Assembly (NCBI GenBank): GCA_016199985.1
Contig: JACQFQ010000064.1
Location: 1 to 64,000 of the forward strand
DNA length: 64,000 nucleotides
DNA from: Verrucomicrobiota bacterium
GTDB taxonomy: Bacteria > Verrucomicrobiota > Verrucomicrobiia > Limisphaerales > UBA11320
Direction of reading: 5' to 3'
In this document: positions 61,366 to 64,000 of the stretch, in pieces
Numbering within the stretch: the stretch's first letter is position 1
How the letters are laid out: each line of letters begins with the position of its first letter
Program-made: the position numbers and the translations under genes
Notes under the pieces: model-generated
Database searches by the model: none
What the model was told of the DNA's origin: nothing
Seen by the model: the letters and a program-made list of their open reading frames with translations, nothing else

Positions 61366-61597
61366 CTGCGCGCCGCCCTTGGGTTGTCTCCCGTCCCAAT
61401 GTCACGGCACCACACCGAGTCCTAGGGACCTATGGGAGGGATCAGGGATTTGATTGGTTGACGCCGTGTTTGGAGAGTCAGGGCAGGGTTGTCAATATGA
61501 GATTTGGTATTTCAAGCGGGCCAGCCGCCCTGGCGATGCCGAGGCGCGGGTCGTATCGCCGCGTTGATGCCCGAGCACCAAACGAATCTTCCCGCGG
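61366..61597 (-). promoter_or_regulatory. Intergenic region upstream of the giant gene
   Basis: 232 bp between the response regulator stop and the GTG of the giant gene, and the only gap in the window. It is the natural place for a promoter. A TTGACA hexamer is present at 61495-61490, but no good -10 box lies 16-18 bases downstream of it, so I do not call a specific promoter. AAGGG at 61380-61376 may serve as the ribosome binding site. Confidence 0.35.
61520..61534 (-). terminator. Weak stem-loop after the response regulator
   Basis: GCCAG and CTGGC form a 5-bp GC-rich stem with a 5-base loop about 65 bases after the stop. No T-run follows, so intrinsic termination is doubtful; it may be chance. 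Confidence 0.2.
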
Positions 61598-62212
61598 TCA
61601 CACCAATCGTTCCATAGCCACCATGGCGGCGGCGGTGCGGGTCTCGACGCTTAGCTTTTCGAAGATATGGCTCAGGTGGATCTTCACTGTCTTGTCGCTC
61701 ATCCCCAAAATCGTCGCCACGTCCGCATTGGTCTTTCCTTGCGCGACCCAGAGCAGCACTTCCGCCTCCCGAGGCGTCAAACCCAGGGACTCGAGAGGAA
61801 GCGACGAGCTGAAATCGGGGGCCCCGCCCTTGCCCTGCATCCTCTGATGTCGGATCAACCGCGTCTCCACCGCCGAGAGCACCTCCTCCGCGGACGCCGG
61901 CTTGGTCAGATAGTCGTCCGCGCCCAAGTTCATGCCGGCGCGAACATCGGGCCGATCGCTCCTGGCGCTAAGAAAAATGAAGGGAATCGTGTCGCCGCGT
62001 TCCCGTTGACGAAGCGCCGCCAGCACGCCGAATCCGTCAAGCTTCGGCATGGTCACGTCGCAGAGGATCAGGTCGGGGTTCTCGCGCAAGGCGGTCGCCA
62101 AACCCGTTTCGCCATCCGCCGCGGACAACGGCAGATAGCCTTCCATCTCCAGGATCGTGCATAGATTCTCGCGCGTGTGGCGCTCATCTTCGATGATGAG
62201 AACTTTTTTCAT
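61598..62212 (-). CDS. Response regulator, NarL/LuxR family
   Basis: 204 residues. Receiver domain 1-120 with the acidic pair Glu8-Asp9, phospho-acceptor Asp52 (ILCDVTMPKLDGFG), Ser82 at the Thr/Ser switch position and Lys104. A LuxR-type helix-turn-helix follows at about 143-204 (GLTPREAEVLLWVAQGKTN, TVKIHLSHIFEKL). The ATG overlaps the kinase stop by 4 bases (ATGA), so the two are co-translated and very probably cognate partners. It would be phosphorylated by the kinase and then bind DNA; target promoters are not visible. The gene directly upstream of the giant operon, in the same direction, makes that operon a candidate target. This is inference. Confidence 0.95.
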   Translation of the reverse strand: MKKVLIIEDERHTRENLCTILEMEGYLPLSAADGETGLATALRENPDLILCDVTMPKLDGFGVLAALRQRERGDTIPFIFLSARSDRPDVRAGMNLGADDYLTKPASAEEVLSAVETRLIRHQRMQGKGGAPDFSSSLPLESLGLTPREAEVLLWVAQGKTNADVATILGMSDKTVKIHLSHIFEKLSVETRTAAAMVAMERLV

Positions 62213-64000
62213 GAAATCTTGTTTGGGGAGGCCGCCGTTGCGTGGGCGAACAATGGCAGAGCCGCCCTGAATGAAGTGCCGCGCCCTTCCTCGCTCTCGA
62301 AGCTGATGGAGCCGCCATGAACATCAACGCACTTCTGGACCAAGAGCAGGCCCAGCCCAGTGCCCGGCGTGTCGCTGACGTTGCTGCCCCGCTGGAAGGA
62401 TTGGAAGAGGCGCCCCCGGTCGGACTCCGGAATCCCGCGCCCCTGGTCCGCGACCGTGATGATCACATCGCGGCCCGCTCGAGCAACCTCCAGCCGCACC
62501 GCGCGGTCAGGCGGTGAGTACTTGACGCCGTTGGAAAGCAAGTTCGTCAGCAGATGCCGCAGCAAGGTCTCATCGCCGCGCGCTCCCGCCAGGTCGCCCT
62601 CGTAGCGCAGCTCAATCGGGCAGCGATGCAGGGTGGCAGAGAGTATCTCATCGACGATTCGCTCGCAGAAGACCGGAAGATCGACGGGCTCCGGCTTGAA
62701 CTCCAGCCTGCCCGCCTCGACCCGTCCGAGCAGCAGCACATCCTCCATCATTCCGCCCATCCGCTTCACCGAGGAGCGTATGGTGCCCAGGCAGTTCGCG
62801 CGACGCTCGGGCGTGAGACGGTCGAGATAGCGATCCAGAATGTCCGAGCTCGTCAGGATAACCTCCAACGGCGTCCGGAACTCGTGAGAGACGAGGGAAA
62901 CAAAATTGCTTTTGAGCTGATTCAGCTCCTTTTCGCGTTCGAGCGCCTTTAGCAGAGCGCTCTCCGACTCGAGCAGCTCCGCGGTCCGCTCAGCGACGCG
63001 CTCCTCGAGTCGCTCCTCGGACGCGCGGAGCTGGAGCATCTGGCGACGCAGCAGAAAAATCCATCCCATGGCGATCACTCCGACCCCCAAGCCCACCAGC
63101 CCGGGCTTCCACACCTGCGGGCGCGTCCAAAACGGCGGGGCAACGGCGGCGACAACGTCGCCGGGCGAGCGCATCAGCAGCTGGAATGTGGGACGTCCCT
63201 TCACCACGCCGCCTTCGGACTCATGAACTCCTGTCACACGAACGTAGGAGTCCGTCTTGAGCTTCCAGTCAGCGGGCGTCTCGCTGCTCCAGCTCGCTTG
63301 AACCACTTCCTCGCCCACCCTCAGAGTGAGCAGCTGATTGAATCCGGCGGCGTTCCCCCACCCTCGCTGATTCAGCAGCTGACCTTCGATCGAAACCACG
63401 CGACCCGGGAAGCGACCCGCCTGGAGATCGCGGACCGAAACGGGCTGCGGCGCGGGCACCGGGGAACGGCCCAGCCTGCGGTATTCTGAGAAGATCGCGG
63501 TCGGCACAAGGGAGTACCAGTTGCGTCGCGCGCCGATGACCTCGATGCGCTCGCCCGGCTCCAGTGTCGTCTGGGGTTCATGCTCCAGGCTCTCGCCCGA
63601 CGCGGGCTTTGGGAGCGGCGACAGCGGGATGGTCAGCATCACGCCGGTCGTGTCCTGCAGGTAGATCAGGCCCGGACGGAAGTAGGTCACCACTCCCGAG
63701 AATCGGTACCGCGGACCCCATTCCTGGGGCTGCTTCGCGGCGTCGGCGATGGAGAGCAGCGGACGATCAAAGAGGGTTCCAGGGCCTGGCCTGATTACTT
63801 TGATCTGATCCGTGCTCGAGGCCGAGACATCGAAGCGAGTGACGCGTCCCCGCGCGTTGAAAACCTGGAAGGCCATTCCAGTCACTTGGATCTCCGCGTC
63901 GATCCATTCGCGGGGCAAGGGACCCGCAGCAGGAGACACCCAGACTTCGAACGGAGAGCCGTCGTAACTGACAAGCAGGACCAGGAGCTCCCCGTTCAAG
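62209..64000 (-). CDS. Sensor histidine kinase, N-terminus beyond the window
   Basis: 596 codons are visible and open to the right edge, so the true start lies outside; a TTG at 63999 is not a convincing start. Residue numbers are for the visible part. Residues 1-290 hold OB-fold-like beta domains (RYRFSGVVTYFRPGLIYLQD; GRVVSIEGQLLNQRG) that would be periplasmic. One transmembrane helix lies at about 299-317 (LVGLGVGVIAMGWIFLL), then a charged coiled-coil linker. A HisKA domain follows with His372 in SHEFRTP, then an HATPase domain with N-box LLTNLLSNGVKYS, G1 DQGRGIP (Asp518) and G2 GTGLGL. All catalytic motifs are intact. The input signal is unknown. The layout is common in Verrucomicrobiota. 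Confidence 0.92.
   Translation of the reverse strand, partial: LNGELLVLLVSYDGSPFEVWVSPAAGPLPREWIDAEIQVTGMAFQVFNARGRVTRFDVSASSTDQIKVIRPGPGTLFDRPLLSIADAAKQPQEWGPRYRFSGVVTYFRPGLIYLQDTTGVMLTIPLSPLPKPASGESLEHEPQTTLEPGERIEVIGARRNWYSLVPTAIFSEYRRLGRSPVPAPQPVSVRDLQAGRFPGRVVSIEGQLLNQRGWGNAAGFNQLLTLRVGEEVVQASWSSETPADWKLKTDSYVRVTGVHESEGGVVKGRPTFQLLMRSPGDVVAAVAPPFWTRPQVWKPGLVGLGVGVIAMGWIFLLRRQMLQLRASEERLEERVAERTAELLESESALLKALEREKELNQLKSNFVSLVSHEFRTPLEVILTSSDILDRYLDRLTPERRANCLGTIRSSVKRMGGMMEDVLLLGRVEAGRLEFKPEPVDLPVFCERIVDEILSATLHRCPIELRYEGDLAGARGDETLLRHLLTNLLSNGVKYSPPDRAVRLEVARAGRDVIITVADQGRGIPESDRGRLFQSFQRGSNVSDTPGTGLGLLLVQKCVDVHGGSISFESEEGRGTSFRAALPLFAHATAASPNKIS

Noticed and set aside
7500..61300. Giant synthetase (NRPS/PKS) as the reason for the gene's length
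   Set aside because: No adenylation, condensation, ketosynthase or carrier-domain motifs; the sequence is repeat- and beta-rich throughout.
61490..61495. A sigma-70 promoter using the TTGACA at 61495-61490
   Set aside because: No acceptable -10 hexamer at 16-18 bases; a lone -35 match is weak evidence.
1..64000. CRISPR array, tRNA, rRNA, insertion sequence or transposase
   Set aside because: I found no regularly spaced identical repeats, cloverleaf-like sequence or transposase frame; the repeats here are degenerate protein-coding repeats.

Overview
The window is one strand of a high-GC bacterial genome. Every gene I can support is on the minus strand, so transcription runs from right to left. 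The most likely source is a Verrucomicrobiota bacterium (Limisphaerales/Pedosphaera type). This is an inference from three things: an LEPR-xLL-type N-terminus on a giant surface protein, a secreted protein with an N-terminal 'FxNF' domain and a C-terminal 'YxIExSxxL...FxRAR' domain typical of that phylum, and a histidine kinase with OB-fold-like domains before its transmembrane segment. Planctomycetota also carry LEPR-xLL proteins and are the main alternative.

Layout in order of transcription: (1) a sensor histidine kinase, cut by the right edge; (2) a response regulator overlapping it by 4 bases (ATGA); (3) a 232-bp intergenic stretch; (4) one uninterrupted reading frame of 17,960 codons (61365 down to 7483), which fills 84% of the window; (5) a 1,329-residue Sec-exported protein with Ig, HYR and IgGFc-binding-like domains, overlapping the giant gene by 4 bases (ATGA); (6) an LVIVD/Ig/cadherin-like exported protein, overlapping the previous gene by 1 base and running off the left edge. 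The overlaps show that genes 4 to 6 form one transcription unit. They probably make a cell-surface or matrix complex, and the two-component system just upstream is a candidate regulator.

The giant protein is modular. From N to C it has: an LEPR-xLL-like motif; a DNA/RNA non-specific endonuclease domain with the full set of catalytic residues; a beta-rich module A ending in RTX repeats; module B; about 2,100 residues of an unrecognised leucine/glycine 'GLV' repeat; a partial third A-like module; two more B modules; a short second GLV array; a second copy of module A with RTX repeats; a haemagglutinin-like beta-helix; about a dozen ~105-residue 'LLGL' repeats; a short DxxG repeat tract; a ~1,150-residue non-repetitive island holding a C-type-lectin-like domain with EPN and WND motifs; more beta-helix; a long coiled coil; and a C-terminal stalk of RTX, SdrD/Cna-B-like and Calx-beta domains. 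RTX repeats, rare cysteines and no signal peptide fit export by a type I secretion system, but no such genes are in the window.

The strongest candidates for something undescribed are the GLV repeat and the joining of an apparently intact nuclease to a giant RTX adhesin. All domain names come from reading motifs by eye; no profile or structure search was run.
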